DNA from: an uncultured Bacillota bacterium
GTDB lineage: Bacteria; Bacillota; Clostridia; Lachnospirales; Lachnospiraceae
Length of the DNA: 64,000 nucleotides
NCBI GenBank assembly: GCA_949291945.1
Contig: CASEXH010000019.1
Coordinates: 1 to 64,000 of the forward strand
Direction: 5' to 3'
Shown piece after piece: positions 37,701 through 47,520 of the stretch (the first letter of the stretch is position 1; each line of letters opens with the position of its first letter). The notes under the pieces were generated by a model. The model was not told the DNA's origin, ran no database searches, and saw nothing but the letters and a program-made list of their open reading frames with translations. The position numbers and the translations under genes were made by a program.

Positions 37701-37729
37701 ATTGTAGCACAGTTTGAAAATGATGTATA
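37701..37729 (-). promoter_or_regulatory. Promoter of the radC-mre-min-rodA operon
   Basis: On the - strand, TATACA (37724-37729) and TACAAT (37701-37706) are 17 bp apart. The -10 overlaps the upstream-most in-frame ATG of radC, supporting the internal start. Confidence 0.55.
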
Positions 37730-37733
37730 TGCC

Positions 37734-39341
37734 TTAAAATAAATTTCTGATTTTTTTCACAATTGCTTCGCCCACTTTCAGACCGTCCATAGCCGCAGAA
37801 GTAATCCCCCCTGCATAGCCGGCACCTTCTCCGCAGGGATAGAGCCCGGCAATATTGCACTGGAAATTTTCATCTCTTGAAATCCTTACCGGTGAGGAAG
37901 TACGGCTTTCTACTCCTGTCAAGACCATATCTTCTCTGTTAAATCCGGGAATAATCCCTCCAAAAGCCTGAATTCCTTCAATGAGAGTTTCGCTGATCTG
38001 ATCAGAGAAAAGCTGTCTCAGGTTGGAAAAACTCCACTCTCCCTTAGTACAGGGTGTTATCTTTCCCAGTTCCTTTGACTTCCGGTTTTTACAAAAATCT
38101 CCGTAAAGCTGAAGAGGGATCTTTCCTTTTCCCAATTCATAGGCTTTTTCTTCTAGTTGCCGCTGGAATTCTACTCCTGCCAGAGGCCCTTCACCCCGGA
38201 AATCTTCAGGCGTCACCGTGACGATCAGGGCACTGTTGGCGTTCTGGCTGTCTCTGTCATGGTAGCTCATACCGTTTACCGCCAATCTGCCCGGTTCAGA
38301 GGAAGCATTCACTACATAGCCCCCAGGACACATACAGAAACTGTAGACTCCCCTTCCATTCTCTCCCCGATGGGTCAGCTTATAAGAAGCAGCCCCCAGA
38401 TTCTCCGGCTCTTCCTTTCCGTACTGATACTGGTTGATCATAGCCTGAGGGTGTTCTGCCCGAAGGCCTACTGCAAAAGACTTGGGTTCCATATAAACCT
38501 TTTTCTCTTCCAGCAGCGAGAAGGTATCCCTGGCACTATGGCCTACAGCCAGGACTACAAAAGGAGAAAGGATCTTTTCCTGCCCGTTGACCACTACTCC
38601 CCGGACTTTTCCCTCTTCAATAAGAATATCCGTAACTTTGCTGCGGAAACGTACCTCTCCCTGCTGCTCCTCAACATAACTGCGGATGTTCTTTACAATC
38701 TCCACCAGTTTATCCGTCCCCAGATGAGGCTTCTGAACATAAAGGATCTCCTCCGGCGCACCTGCCCAGACAAAAATATTCAACACTTCGGTATTTCTTC
38801 CCTGGCTGTCTTTTACCAGAGTATTTAGTTTCCCGTCGGAAAAAGTGCCGGCGCCTCCCTCTCCAAACTGAACGTTACTTTCCGTATCCAGCTCTCCTGT
38901 TTTCCAGAACTGGTCTACTTTTTTCATTCGCCGGTCTGCATCGTCTCCTCTTTCCAGAAGAATGGGCCGCAGTCCTGCACGGGCCAGATAATAAGCACAG
39001 AAAAGCCCGGCAGGCCCGCTTCCGATTATCACCGGGCGGCAGGTCTCCAAATCATTCTCTGTGACTCCCTCCGGAAGGGTCAGATAGGAAAATTTTTTTC
39101 TGTTAGTTAACATAATATTTTTATTGTTAACCTTTTTTAAAACTCTGTTTTCTTTCTTTACGGAAACATCTATTGTGTATACAAAATACAACTCTGGCTT
39201 TTTTCTGGCGTCCAGGGACTGCTTCCGGATCTTCCAGGACTGAAGCTCCTGAGATGAAATTTTCAGGAGCTTTACTATTTTTTTCTCCAGATCTTCTCTG
39301 GTATGAGAAATCGGCAGTTTTACCTGCTGTAAAGTCAGCAT
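37734..39341 (-). CDS. FAD-dependent dehydrogenase (COG2509-type)
   Basis: A 535-residue flavoprotein. The start is the ATG after GAGGAGGAAC, 26 codons inside the open frame. An N-terminal ferredoxin-fold-like domain (about 1-95) precedes a dinucleotide-binding domain (IGSGPAGLFCAYYLARAG). NVQFGEGGAGTFSDGKLNT and a C-terminal GEGAGYAGGI are typical of this uncharacterised family. It overlaps the upstream flavoprotein gene by 7 nt. Confidence 0.88.
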   Translation of the reverse strand: MLTLQQVKLPISHTREDLEKKIVKLLKISSQELQSWKIRKQSLDARKKPELYFVYTIDVSVKKENRVLKKVNNKNIMLTNRKKFSYLTLPEGVTENDLETCRPVIIGSGPAGLFCAYYLARAGLRPILLERGDDADRRMKKVDQFWKTGELDTESNVQFGEGGAGTFSDGKLNTLVKDSQGRNTEVLNIFVWAGAPEEILYVQKPHLGTDKLVEIVKNIRSYVEEQQGEVRFRSKVTDILIEEGKVRGVVVNGQEKILSPFVVLAVGHSARDTFSLLEEKKVYMEPKSFAVGLRAEHPQAMINQYQYGKEEPENLGAASYKLTHRGENGRGVYSFCMCPGGYVVNASSEPGRLAVNGMSYHDRDSQNANSALIVTVTPEDFRGEGPLAGVEFQRQLEEKAYELGKGKIPLQLYGDFCKNRKSKELGKITPCTKGEWSFSNLRQLFSDQISETLIEGIQAFGGIIPGFNREDMVLTGVESRTSSPVRISRDENFQCNIAGLYPCGEGAGYAGGITSAAMDGLKVGEAIVKKIRNLF

Positions 39342-40555
39342 GGAAGTTCCTCCTCTCCTCTTTGGCTGCCTGCGCAGGCAGCACTTTTTCCGGCCAGGGC
39401 TCCTGTGGTCCAGGCCCACTGCAGATTATAACCTCCGCAGATGCCGTCGGCATCCAGAATCTCTCCTGCCAGATACAAGCCCGGCACTTTCCTGGATTCC
39501 ATGGTTTTGGGCTCAACTTCCTCCAAAGGCACCCCTCCGGAGCATACCTGGGCCTGGTCATAGGACTTGCTTCCTCTGATCTCTACAGGAAATTCCTTGA
39601 TCTTATGAGCCAGTTGGAAAATATCCGGATTTCCCATCATCAGCACTTCTGCCAGTTTCTGAGGAAGCAGGCCGAGCAGAAGCTGCTTTACAGATTTGTA
39701 AGGACACTGATCCTGTCGGGTTTTCAGAAATGCCGTCAATCCTGCTTCATCAAAATCCGGAAGAAAATCCAGCAGAAGGGTCACTTTCACTCCTTCCCCG
39801 ATCAGCCGCACAGCCCTGCCGCTGACCTGGAACACAGGGATTCCGGAGACTCCATAATCCGTCATCTGGATCTCTCCCTGAGCCTGATCAAAGATCTGTC
39901 CCTCTGCCATAAGAGAAACCCGTCCCTCTGTGCGGACGCCTGCCCATTTGGAGAACCAATTTCCTTTGCCTTTCAGGGGAACCAGGGCAGGAAGAGGGGG
40001 TATGATCTTATGCCCAAGAGCTTTTGCCAGCTCATACCCGCTGCCATCCGCCCCCTGTATGGAAGAAGCCCGGGAACCGGCAGCCAGGATCACCTTATCC
40101 GCCGGGTAGTTCCAGGTTTCTGTAAGCACCCGGAATCCCTGTTCCTCTTGCCGGATCTCTTTTACATGTTCCCTGCACTTAATCTTTACTTTCCGGTATC
40201 TGGCTTCCATTTCCAGCAGTTCCTGGACACTGGAAGCCTGCATGCTGGCAGGATATAGATAGCCCTCTTTGTTTTTCGTATAAACGCCGATCTGAGAGAA
40301 AAAACGGATGGTATCCTGGAGAGAAAACCCCTGAAGGATCTTCCAGGCCAAAGTACCTGACAGACTGTGATAGCAGGAAGGCTCCTGATGGATATTGGTC
40401 AGATTACATCTTCCGTTTCCTGTTGCCAGGAGCTTCCTCCCTGTTTTCTCATTATGTTCCAGAAGGGTCACTTCCCCACCTTCTCTGGCCGCCATAATAG
40501 CAGCCATCAGTCCGGAAGCTCCTCCTCCGATAATGCAGATTTTTCTTTTTTCCAT
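39335..40555 (-). CDS. HI0933/BaiN-family flavoprotein
   Basis: A 406-residue NAD(P)/FAD-dependent oxidoreductase opening with CIIGGGASGLMAA, followed by GRKLLATGNGRCN and, near the C terminus, GEILDADGICGGYNLQWAW. These are diagnostic of the HI0933/BaiN family. Family members have been linked to bile-acid or fatty-acid-type reductions, but the substrate here is unknown. Confidence 0.9.
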   Translation of the reverse strand: MEKRKICIIGGGASGLMAAIMAAREGGEVTLLEHNEKTGRKLLATGNGRCNLTNIHQEPSCYHSLSGTLAWKILQGFSLQDTIRFFSQIGVYTKNKEGYLYPASMQASSVQELLEMEARYRKVKIKCREHVKEIRQEEQGFRVLTETWNYPADKVILAAGSRASSIQGADGSGYELAKALGHKIIPPLPALVPLKGKGNWFSKWAGVRTEGRVSLMAEGQIFDQAQGEIQMTDYGVSGIPVFQVSGRAVRLIGEGVKVTLLLDFLPDFDEAGLTAFLKTRQDQCPYKSVKQLLLGLLPQKLAEVLMMGNPDIFQLAHKIKEFPVEIRGSKSYDQAQVCSGGVPLEEVEPKTMESRKVPGLYLAGEILDADGICGGYNLQWAWTTGALAGKSAACAGSQRGEEELPC

Positions 40556-40563
40556 ATAGGCTC

Positions 40564-41856
40564 CTATTCCTCCGGAAGGGTTACCAGTTTCTTATCTGCC
40601 AGCTTCTGAAGGGACATGAGAATGCCCAGCTTGGCGTGATACCAGGTCAATCCTCCCTGAAAATATACGGTATACGGCGGCTTAATGGGACCGTCCGCAG
40701 ACAGTTCAATAGAAGAACCTGAAACAAAAGCTCCGGCAGCCATGATCACATCACTGTCATAGCCGGGCATTGCCCAGGGTTCCGGCTCCACATAGCTGTC
40801 CACTGGGGCTGCAGCCTGGATCCCCTTGCAGAACTCGATGACCCCTTCCGGAGTGCCGAAGGTCACTGCCTGGATGATATCATGACGGTCTTCTTTGCCG
40901 TCCGGTGTTACAGAAAATCCCAGCCGCTCATAAATGTTAGCTGCAAAAATAGCTCCCTTCAAAGCCCCGGCTGTTACGGAAGGGGCCAGGAAAAATCCCT
41001 GATAAAAGGCGGAATTCACTCCTAAAGTAGCCCCCACTTCTTTTCCAAGGCCCGGACAGGTGAGACGGTAGGCAGCATTTTCTACATATTCTTCTTTTCC
41101 TGCAATATAGCCGCCGATAGGAGCCAGACCGCCTCCCGGATTCTTGATCAGGGATCCCACTACCAGATCTGCTCCTACGTCACTGGGTTCCAGTCTTTCC
41201 ACAAATTCTCCATAGCAGTTATCAACCATACAGATTACATCCGGTTTGATCCCTTTAATAAAGGAGATCAGTTCGCCGATCTGAGCCACAGAAAAGGTAG
41301 GGCGGGTCAGATATCCCTTGGATCTCTGGATCTCCACCAGCTTTGTTTTCTCATTAATGGCCGCCCGGATACCGTCATAGTCGAATGTTCCATCCTCTAA
41401 AAGCTCTACCTGGCGGTAAGTTATGCCATATTCTGCCAGAGAACCTTTGGATGGCCGGATACCGATGACTTCCTCCAGGGTATCATAAGGTTTCCCTACC
41501 GGAGAAAGCAGCTCGTCCCCAGGACGGAGATTTCCCGCCAGCGCTACTGCCAGCGCATGAGTACCGCAGGCCAGGAGAGGCCGTACAAGGGCGGATTCTG
41601 TGTGAAAGGTATCTGCATATACTGCCTCCAAAGTATCCCTTCCCAAGTCATTGTATCCATATCCGGTTGAAGGATACAGGCAGGCCTCGCTGACTTTATT
41701 TTTCTGCATGGCATGAAGTACTTTCAGCTGGTTATATTCTGCATTTTTGTCAATTTCCTCAAAGCGGCTTTTCAGTTCTTTTTCAATTTTGTTTCCATAG
41801 GCCAGTACCTGAGGACTGATTCCCAGTTCTCGGTACATCGCTTTCATATCACCCAT
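40564..41856 (-). CDS. Methionine gamma-lyase family PLP protein (aluminium-resistance type)
   Basis: A 430-residue fold-type I PLP protein. GSLIKNPGGGLAPIGGYIAG carries the Schiff-base lysine, MVDNCYGEF the cofactor Asp region, and PSTGYGYND is typical of the family often annotated as aluminium-resistance protein. The reaction is not established. It directly abuts the miaA stop, which places it in the mutSL-miaA transcription unit. Confidence 0.9.
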   Translation of the reverse strand: MGDMKAMYRELGISPQVLAYGNKIEKELKSRFEEIDKNAEYNQLKVLHAMQKNKVSEACLYPSTGYGYNDLGRDTLEAVYADTFHTESALVRPLLACGTHALAVALAGNLRPGDELLSPVGKPYDTLEEVIGIRPSKGSLAEYGITYRQVELLEDGTFDYDGIRAAINEKTKLVEIQRSKGYLTRPTFSVAQIGELISFIKGIKPDVICMVDNCYGEFVERLEPSDVGADLVVGSLIKNPGGGLAPIGGYIAGKEEYVENAAYRLTCPGLGKEVGATLGVNSAFYQGFFLAPSVTAGALKGAIFAANIYERLGFSVTPDGKEDRHDIIQAVTFGTPEGVIEFCKGIQAAAPVDSYVEPEPWAMPGYDSDVIMAAGAFVSGSSIELSADGPIKPPYTVYFQGGLTWYHAKLGILMSLQKLADKKLVTLPEE

Positions 41857-42801
41857 TTACAGAATTCCTCTTTTCTTACAATTTTCCAGTATATATTCTA
41901 AAATTTTCTTATCGTCGTAGTCAAAGTCCGGCTTATTTACCCAGATCACATCTTGCTCTCTGCGAAACCAGGTAAGCTGCCGCTTGGCAAAATGCCGGGT
42001 ATCTCTTTTCAGGACATAGACGGCTTCCTCTAAGGTACATTCCCCTTCCAGATAAGCCAGGATTTCCTTATATCCCAGTCCCTGCATGGAGACCATGTCT
42101 CTGGTATATCCCATCTGGGCCAGACGGCGGACTTCCTCCACAAGCCCCTTCTCCAGCATCTGGTCCACCCGGCAGTCAATCCTTTCATAGAGCCTGTCCC
42201 GGTTGTCATTCAATACAAAATATGCAGTATTATAGGGAGAAAGTTTTTCTCCCTCCTTTTCATTATGGAGAGAAATCTTCTCTCCGGTCAGTTCATAGTA
42301 TTCCAGAGCCCGGATCACACGTTTAATATTATGTGGATGGATCTTTTGGGCAGACTCCGGATCCTTCTCTACCAGAAGCTGATGGAGATATTCCCCTCCC
42401 TTTTCCTCGGCCAGTTTTTCCAGTTCTGTCCTCACAGAAGATTTCTCCGTATCCTGGGAAAAGTCAATGTCCTTGACCACTGCCTGGATATAAAATCCGG
42501 TCCCCCCCGTAAGGATGGGGATCTTTCCTCTGGAATAAATTTTTTCCATAGCTTCTTTGGCCATTTCCTGAAAACGGACCACATGGAATTCTTCGCTGGG
42601 TTCCAGAACATCGATGAGATAATGGGGAACCCCTTCCATTTCTTCCCTGGTGATCTTGGCAGATCCGATATCCATATGCTTATAAACCTGCATGGAATCT
42701 GCCGAGATGATCTCCCCATCCGCTGCTTTTGCCAGCGCAATGGATAAACTGGTTTTTCCTACTGCTGTAGGGCCTGTCAGTACGATCAAAGGCTTTTTCA
42801 A
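41857..42801 (-). CDS. miaA: tRNA dimethylallyltransferase MiaA
   Basis: About 314 residues: P-loop GPTAVGKTS, DSMQVYKHMDIGSAK, LTGGTGFYIQAV and a C-terminal RQLTWFRRE. It adds the dimethylallyl group to A37 of tRNAs; MiaB, encoded in the same cluster, then thiomethylates it. No ATG lies near the start. A TTG at 42801 follows AGGTG at a good distance; a GTG three codons earlier abuts the mutL stop and is the alternative. Confidence 0.93.
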   Translation of the reverse strand: MKKPLIVLTGPTAVGKTSLSIALAKAADGEIISADSMQVYKHMDIGSAKITREEMEGVPHYLIDVLEPSEEFHVVRFQEMAKEAMEKIYSRGKIPILTGGTGFYIQAVVKDIDFSQDTEKSSVRTELEKLAEEKGGEYLHQLLVEKDPESAQKIHPHNIKRVIRALEYYELTGEKISLHNEKEGEKLSPYNTAYFVLNDNRDRLYERIDCRVDQMLEKGLVEEVRRLAQMGYTRDMVSMQGLGYKEILAYLEGECTLEEAVYVLKRDTRHFAKRQLTWFRREQDVIWVNKPDFDYDDKKILEYILENCKKRGIL

Positions 42802-42810
42802 AAAAATCAC

Positions 42811-44829
42811 CTACACAATTCTTTTAAATTTCTTTTCCAGTTCGTATCTGGTCATGGATATGATCGTAGGTCTTCCATGGGGACAGTGGTAAGGATTCTC
42901 CAGTCCCAGCAGCTCGTCAATAAGCTGATCTGCTTCTTCAAAGGAAAGGGTATTATTTCCCTTTACTGCCGCCTTGCAAGCAGCTGTGGCAATCCTTCCT
43001 GCGATGATATCCAAAGGCTGTCTGGTGTTTTCATTTTCCAGGCTGTCCAGGATCTCCACAAAAAGGTCCTGGACAGAGATCCCGTATATGTTTGCAGGAA
43101 CTCCATGTATGCTGTATTCCCTGCCTCCAAACTCGGAAATCTCAAATCCGAATCTTTTAAAGACATTCATATGGCTTTTTAAAAGCATGTCTTCCTGAAG
43201 ATTCAGAGAAATCACCTGAGGAGGAGACACCATCTGGGTGGTCACTTCCCTGGTTTCAAATTCTTTCATAAACCGCTCATAAAGTACCTTCTCATGGGCG
43301 GCGTGCTGATCGATAATATAGAATTTATTATCATATTCCACCAGCCAGTAAGTCTCAAAAAGCTGCCCGATGATCCGGTGGCGGGCTCTGGCCTTTTTCG
43401 ACAGCAGCCGGTCGTCAAAAAGTTCCATCTGCTGAGGGGCCGGCCCCTTCTCTTCTTTTGCTGGAGAAATCGGGATGTTCTCTTTGGCAGATATCTCTTG
43501 TTCCTCGTTTGTTCCCGACTCCTCATGGGTTTTCAAAGGGACGGCTTCAGGAGCGGCCGGAGATACAGAAGCCAGATGGAGCCCTACAGGAACAGCGGCC
43601 TCTTCTTTCTTTGCCGGCTCCTCCCTCCCATATGGGGCTCTTTCCTCTCGTATCTGCTCCGGAACCGGATATGGAGCAGCAGGATTTTCCGGTCTCTGTC
43701 TTTTTTGAAACTCTTCTGTCCTTTTACGAAAACCCTTCTCAAAAGGTTCCGGAGCAGAAATCCTCTTCCGGTTTTTCTTCTCCTCTTTTTGTTCCTCCCT
43801 TTTTTCTTTCCGGCTTTCCAGATCTACCTGCGGGATCATCTCCCTGCCGGCCAGAGCCTGAGTGATCATATCATAGGTGGCGTTATACACAGCCCCCTGA
43901 TTCTGGAACCGGACTTCCATTTTGGTAGGATGGACATTTACATCGATCTCGTCGCCGGAAATGTTATACTGCAAACACACAAATGGATACTTGTGCTGCA
44001 TCATATAAGGCTTATAGGCTTCCTCAATGGCTTTCATCAGGATCTTGCTTTTTACATACCGGCCGTTGATATAATAATTTTCAAAGTTCCGGTTTCCCCT
44101 GGAGATCACCGGTTTTCCGATAAATCCCTCAATAAGGATTCCCGGCTGTTCAAACCGGACCTCCAGCAGTTCTCTGGTAATATCCCTGCCGTAGATCCCA
44201 TAGATTACATCTTTCAGATTGGAATTTCCGGAACTGTGGAGACGCATCTGCCCGTTTACCATATATTTAAAAGAAATATCCTGATGGGACAGAGCCAGCT
44301 GTTCCATGTAGGCGCTCACATACCCAGCTTCCGTCATGGCCGTTTTTAAAAATTTCGCCCTGGCAGGGGTGTTGAAGAACAGATTCCGCACCAGCATAGT
44401 AGTGCCATTTGGGGCTCCGATCTCCTCCAGGGACTTTTCCCTGCCTCCTTCTATCACATACCGGACGCCAATCATATCTTCCGGCGTCTTGGTGATCACT
44501 TCCATCTGGGAAACGGCAGAAATACTGGACAAAGCCTCTCCCCGAAATCCCAGAGAAGAAATCTGCAGCAGATCTTCCACCTTCTGGATCTTGCTGGTGG
44601 CATGGCGGAGAAATGCCAGCCGGACCTGCTCCCTGGGAATGCCGTTTCCGTTGTCTGTCACCCGGATAAAGGAAATACCTCCCTCTTTGATCTCCACGGT
44701 TATTGCCGTAGCCCCGGCGTCAATGGCGTTTTCCACCAGTTCTTTTACCACAGAAGCCGGCCGTTCTACTACCTCGCCTGCTGCTATTTTGTCTATTGTG
44801 TTCTGATCTAATACTGCAATCTCTCTCAC
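42811..44829 (-). CDS. mutL: DNA mismatch repair protein MutL (endonuclease type)
   Basis: A 672-residue GHKL ATPase: ENAIDAGA, VTDNGNGI and GFRGEALSSI in the N-terminal half, a Pro/Glu/Lys-rich linker (about 340-490), and a C-terminal domain with the nicking-endonuclease motif DQHAAHEKVLYE. As in most bacteria without MutH, it should nick the daughter strand itself. It sits 6 nt from mutS. Confidence 0.96.
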   Translation of the reverse strand: MREIAVLDQNTIDKIAAGEVVERPASVVKELVENAIDAGATAITVEIKEGGISFIRVTDNGNGIPREQVRLAFLRHATSKIQKVEDLLQISSLGFRGEALSSISAVSQMEVITKTPEDMIGVRYVIEGGREKSLEEIGAPNGTTMLVRNLFFNTPARAKFLKTAMTEAGYVSAYMEQLALSHQDISFKYMVNGQMRLHSSGNSNLKDVIYGIYGRDITRELLEVRFEQPGILIEGFIGKPVISRGNRNFENYYINGRYVKSKILMKAIEEAYKPYMMQHKYPFVCLQYNISGDEIDVNVHPTKMEVRFQNQGAVYNATYDMITQALAGREMIPQVDLESRKEKREEQKEEKKNRKRISAPEPFEKGFRKRTEEFQKRQRPENPAAPYPVPEQIREERAPYGREEPAKKEEAAVPVGLHLASVSPAAPEAVPLKTHEESGTNEEQEISAKENIPISPAKEEKGPAPQQMELFDDRLLSKKARARHRIIGQLFETYWLVEYDNKFYIIDQHAAHEKVLYERFMKEFETREVTTQMVSPPQVISLNLQEDMLLKSHMNVFKRFGFEISEFGGREYSIHGVPANIYGISVQDLFVEILDSLENENTRQPLDIIAGRIATAACKAAVKGNNTLSFEEADQLIDELLGLENPYHCPHGRPTIISMTRYELEKKFKRIV

Positions 44830-44835
44830 TATTTA

Positions 44836-47511
44836 TCACCATCTGTTTTTCAACTTGTTCTGAAGCCGGTATAGAACATTCAGAGCATCTACCGGCCGCA
44901 ACTCGTCTATCTTGATCGATTTCAGTTCCTCTAATACATCATCGTCTTTTACCGTGTCAAAAAGGGAAATCTGTTCCATATCCACTTCATCATAATGGAC
45001 CGGAGGTTTCGGCTTTGTCTTCTTTCCTTCAGAAGCAATATCCTTCACCGTAGAAGTAATGTCTGCGCTGACCAGTTCCTCTACCAGTTCCTTGGCCCGG
45101 TTAATAACAGAATCCGGAACTCCCGCCAGCTTCGCCACCTGGATACCGTAGCTCTTATCTGCGCCTCCTTTGACGATCTTGCGCAGGAACACGATGTCGT
45201 CTCCCCGTTCTTTCACAGCAATACAATAATTGTTCACTCCCGGAAGCTTTCCTTCTAATTCCGTCAGCTCGTGGTAATGAGTAGCAAAAAGGGTTTTTGC
45301 TCCTAAAAGCTTCGGGTTGCTGATATGCTCAATCACCGCCCATGCAATGGACAGACCATCAAAGGTACTGGTGCCTCTGCCGATCTCATCCAGGATCAGC
45401 AGACTTTTGGAAGTGGCATTCCGAAGGATATTGGCTACCTCCGTCATCTCCACCATAAAGGTACTCTGGCCGCTGGCCAGATCATCGGAGGCTCCCACTC
45501 TGGTAAAAATCCGGTCTACGATACCGATATTTGCCTTGCTGGCCGGTACAAAAGAACCAATCTGGGCCATAAGGACGATCAGTGCCGTCTGCCGCATATA
45601 AGTAGATTTTCCCGCCATATTCGGACCAGTGATCACAGAGATACGGTTTTTCCCATTGTCCAGATAAGTGTCATTAGGAATAAACATGTCATTGGTGATC
45701 ATCTTTTCCACCACCGGATGGCGTCCATCCTTGATATCAATGACTCCTCTGGTATTGATCTTAGGCCGTACATACTGATTCCTGGAGGCTACCAGAGCCA
45801 TAGACAGATAGGCGTCCAGTTTTGCAATGGCCCTGGCAGTTTTCTGGATACGTTCCACTTCTTGGGCGATCATGTTCCTTATCTCTGCAAACCGGTCATA
45901 TTCCAGAGCGTAAAGCTTGTCTTCCGCCCCCAAGATCATATCCTCCAGTTCTTTTAGCCGGGGAGTGATGTACCGCTCTGCATTGGTCAGTGTCTGTTTT
46001 CTGGTATAATAATCCGGAACCATGTCTTTGAAGGAATTGGTAACCTCCAGATAGTAACCGAACACCTTGTTATATTTAATCTTTAAATTCTTGATCCCGG
46101 TCTTTTCTTTTTCCTCTGCTTCCAATTCTGCCAGCCAGGTCTTTCCCTTTGTTTTGGCCTGACGGTAGTCATCAATCTGCCGGTCATAACCGTCTTTAAT
46201 GATCCCCCCCTCTTTCATGGCCAGAGGAGGATCCTCCACAATAGCTTTATCCAGCACCTGATACAGATCCTGAAGTTCATCCATATCCTCATAGATCGTC
46301 TCCAGCTCTTTACTCTGGAACTGCCCCAGGAGTCTGCGGATAGGAGGGATCATTCCTATAGAAGTCTTAAAGGCGATAAGGTCTCTGGGGTTGGCAGACT
46401 GATAGCTGACCCGGCTGATCAGCCGCTCCAGGTCATATACCGGTCCCAGATACTCCCGGATTTCCTCCCGATCCATCTCCTGCCGGTTAATCTCCTCCAC
46501 AGCATCCAGCCTTTGATTGATAGCTTCTTCCTCAATAAGGGGCTGCTCAATAAAGGAGCGGAGCATTCTGGCTCCCATAGCTGTTTTCGTCTTATCCAGC
46601 ACCCAGAGAAGAGATCCTCTCTTTTCCTTTTCCCGCATAGTCTCTGTCAGCTCCAGATTCCTTCTGGTAGAGCTGTCGATAAGCATATATTTATCTGTCA
46701 CATAGGGAGTGATCTTCCTCATATGGTCCAGAGAATTTTTCTGGGTCTCCAGGAGATAGGTAAGAAGGGCCCCTGCGGCTATGGTGGCGCAGTCGTAGTC
46801 CTTCAGTCCAAGGCCCTCCAGGGTTCCTACATGGAAGTGGTCTTTTAAAGTCCTCTGGCAGAGATCGTCGTCAAAATACCAGTTATCAAGAGCAGAAACC
46901 GACAGGTGAAGACGGTTCCGCAGTTCTTCCGGATCCACGCCGCTCATACAGAAGGCTTCATTACAGATCAGCTCCGCAGGAGAAAATTTATAAAGTTCAT
47001 CCAGAAGGTTCCGGAGTTTTTCTACTTCCGTAACCATAAAAGCACCGGTGGTCACATCTGCAAAAGCGATGCCGAACCGGTTGGAAATATAGGCCACGGA
47101 CATGATATAGTTGTTTTTCGTCTCATCCAGTGCCTGGGTATAGAGGTTGGTTCCCGGCGTCACCACCCGAATCACTTCCCGCTTTACAATACCCTTGGCC
47201 AACCTGGGATCTTCCATCTGTTCACAGATGGCGACCTTATATCCTTTCTCCACCAGCCGGTTGATATAATTATCCGCTGCATGAAAGGGGACGCCGCACA
47301 TGGGCGCCCTCTCGGTCAAACCACAATCCTTTCCCGTGAGAGTCAGCTCCAGTTCTCTGGATACCGTTTCCGCATCCTCGAAAAACATCTCATAAAAATC
47401 TCCCAAACGGTAAAATAATATACAGTCTTCATATTCTTCTTTTGTTTTTATATAATGCTGCATCATCGGAGTGACTGCAGACATATCTACATCTTTTATC
47501 GAAATTCCCAT
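44836..47511 (-). CDS. mutS: DNA mismatch repair protein MutS
   Basis: An 891-residue MutS with the N-terminal mismatch-binding domain (YRLGDFYEMFFEDA), connector, clamp and lever, and a C-terminal ATPase (TGPNMAGKSTYMRQ, LDEIGRGTSTFDG). The length and domain order are standard. It lies 9 nt downstream of the miaB stop. Confidence 0.97.
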   Translation of the reverse strand: MGISIKDVDMSAVTPMMQHYIKTKEEYEDCILFYRLGDFYEMFFEDAETVSRELELTLTGKDCGLTERAPMCGVPFHAADNYINRLVEKGYKVAICEQMEDPRLAKGIVKREVIRVVTPGTNLYTQALDETKNNYIMSVAYISNRFGIAFADVTTGAFMVTEVEKLRNLLDELYKFSPAELICNEAFCMSGVDPEELRNRLHLSVSALDNWYFDDDLCQRTLKDHFHVGTLEGLGLKDYDCATIAAGALLTYLLETQKNSLDHMRKITPYVTDKYMLIDSSTRRNLELTETMREKEKRGSLLWVLDKTKTAMGARMLRSFIEQPLIEEEAINQRLDAVEEINRQEMDREEIREYLGPVYDLERLISRVSYQSANPRDLIAFKTSIGMIPPIRRLLGQFQSKELETIYEDMDELQDLYQVLDKAIVEDPPLAMKEGGIIKDGYDRQIDDYRQAKTKGKTWLAELEAEEKEKTGIKNLKIKYNKVFGYYLEVTNSFKDMVPDYYTRKQTLTNAERYITPRLKELEDMILGAEDKLYALEYDRFAEIRNMIAQEVERIQKTARAIAKLDAYLSMALVASRNQYVRPKINTRGVIDIKDGRHPVVEKMITNDMFIPNDTYLDNGKNRISVITGPNMAGKSTYMRQTALIVLMAQIGSFVPASKANIGIVDRIFTRVGASDDLASGQSTFMVEMTEVANILRNATSKSLLILDEIGRGTSTFDGLSIAWAVIEHISNPKLLGAKTLFATHYHELTELEGKLPGVNNYCIAVKERGDDIVFLRKIVKGGADKSYGIQVAKLAGVPDSVINRAKELVEELVSADITSTVKDIASEGKKTKPKPPVHYDEVDMEQISLFDTVKDDDVLEELKSIKIDELRPVDALNVLYRLQNKLKNRW

Positions 47512-47520
47512 TCTGTCTTT

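Noticed and set aside
43294-44349. 351-codon + strand ORF opposite mutL
   Set aside because: Antisense shadow; composition mirrors mutL and no motif is present.
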